Source: Gammaproteobacteria bacterium (lineage in GTDB: Bacteria > Pseudomonadota > Gammaproteobacteria > UBA9214). From it: DNA of 14,823 nt. Below, piece after piece: positions 14,640-14,823 of the stretch. Position 1 is the first letter of the stretch, and every line of letters starts with the position of its first letter. Where the stretch lies: positions 1 to 14,823 of the forward strand of contig JAOTTU010000038.1 of the NCBI GenBank assembly GCA_029864225.1, in the 5' to 3' direction. The position numbers and the translations under genes were made by a program. The notes beneath the pieces were generated by a model. It was not told the origin of the DNA, made no database searches, and worked only from the letters and a program-made list of their open reading frames with translations.

Positions 14640-14823
14640 TCAGCCCCCCAGTGCCTGTTTCAGAGTTATTCCGAGTATCGCGGGCGAGTCAGCCACATGA
14701 ACACCGGCACTCTTCAAGGCTTCGATCTTTTCCTCCGCACCACCTTTTCCGCCCGCAATGATGGCACCGGCATGACCCATGCGACGGCCTGGCGGTGCAG
14801 TCACACCGGCAATAAAACCCACT
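14640..14823 (-). CDS. sucD: Succinyl-CoA ligase alpha subunit, C-terminal part (cut by window edge)
   Basis: Only the last 61 or so codons are present. They read GFIAGVTAPPGRRMGHAGAI with the phosphohistidine, then AGGKGGAEEKIEALKSAGV, the canonical SucD C-terminus. This is closer to standard SucD than the second, diverged SucD-like protein at 7898-8794, so the locus holds two different alpha subunits. The gene continues to the right, where a sucC partner would be expected. It ends 64 nt before the formate dehydrogenase genes on the same strand and may be their upstream operon member. Its substrate could be succinate or another acid; malate-CoA ligase alpha (MtkB) cannot be excluded from so short a piece. 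Confidence 0.85.
   Translation of the reverse strand, partial: VGFIAGVTAPPGRRMGHAGAIIAGGKGGAEEKIEALKSAGVHVADSPAILGITLKQALGG

Overview
The window is one block of protein-coding genes, all read from the minus strand (right to left). Spacing is tight, with no RNA genes, insertion sequences or CRISPR. It looks like a proteobacterial chromosome of moderate G+C: a tripartite tricarboxylate transporter (TTT), an FCD-type GntR regulator and a two-gene NAD-linked formate dehydrogenase of proteobacterial style. I cannot place it more finely by reading.

Layout in transcription order. (1) 14823-14640: the 3' end of a canonical succinyl-CoA ligase alpha subunit (sucD), cut by the window edge. (2) 14575-10119: a formate dehydrogenase made of a fused NuoE/NuoF-like diaphorase (fdsG+fdsB in one chain) and a 917-residue FdsA-like catalytic subunit. 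(3) 10117-7898: a diverged SucC/SucD-like pair, tied to fdsA by a 1-nt gap. (4) 7897-7683: an intergenic region with a candidate promoter, a 12-bp perfect palindrome and three copies of a 7-mer. (5) 7682-4544: tctC, tctB, tctA. (6) 4395-3703: GntR/FCD regulator. (7) 3638-1890: a thiamine diphosphate (ThDP) enzyme of the oxalyl-CoA decarboxylase/2-hydroxyacyl-CoA lyase superfamily. (8) 1830-526: a clear formyl-CoA:oxalate CoA-transferase (Frc) homologue. (9) 399-1: the start of an ATP-grasp, ADP-forming acyl-CoA synthetase beta subunit, cut by the left edge.

How the genes may work together (inference). The TTT system brings in a carboxylate and Frc moves CoA from formyl-CoA onto it. The ThDP enzyme splits the acyl-CoA and regenerates formyl-CoA, and the freed formate is oxidised to CO2 with NADH production. 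The nucleoside-diphosphate-forming CoA ligases could prime the CoA cycle or harvest ATP from a thioester. On paper this is an oxalate operon.

Two points argue for a twist. The ThDP enzyme lacks the Tyr-Glu pair, the Tyr and the Ser/Arg lid of classical oxalyl-CoA decarboxylase, and looks more like a 2-hydroxyacyl-CoA lyase. And parts of three separate ADP/GDP-forming CoA ligase systems flank or interleave the formate genes. The true substrate may therefore be a 2-hydroxy acid, with Frc acting as a formyl-CoA:2-hydroxyacid CoA-transferase. Oxalate remains the main alternative.
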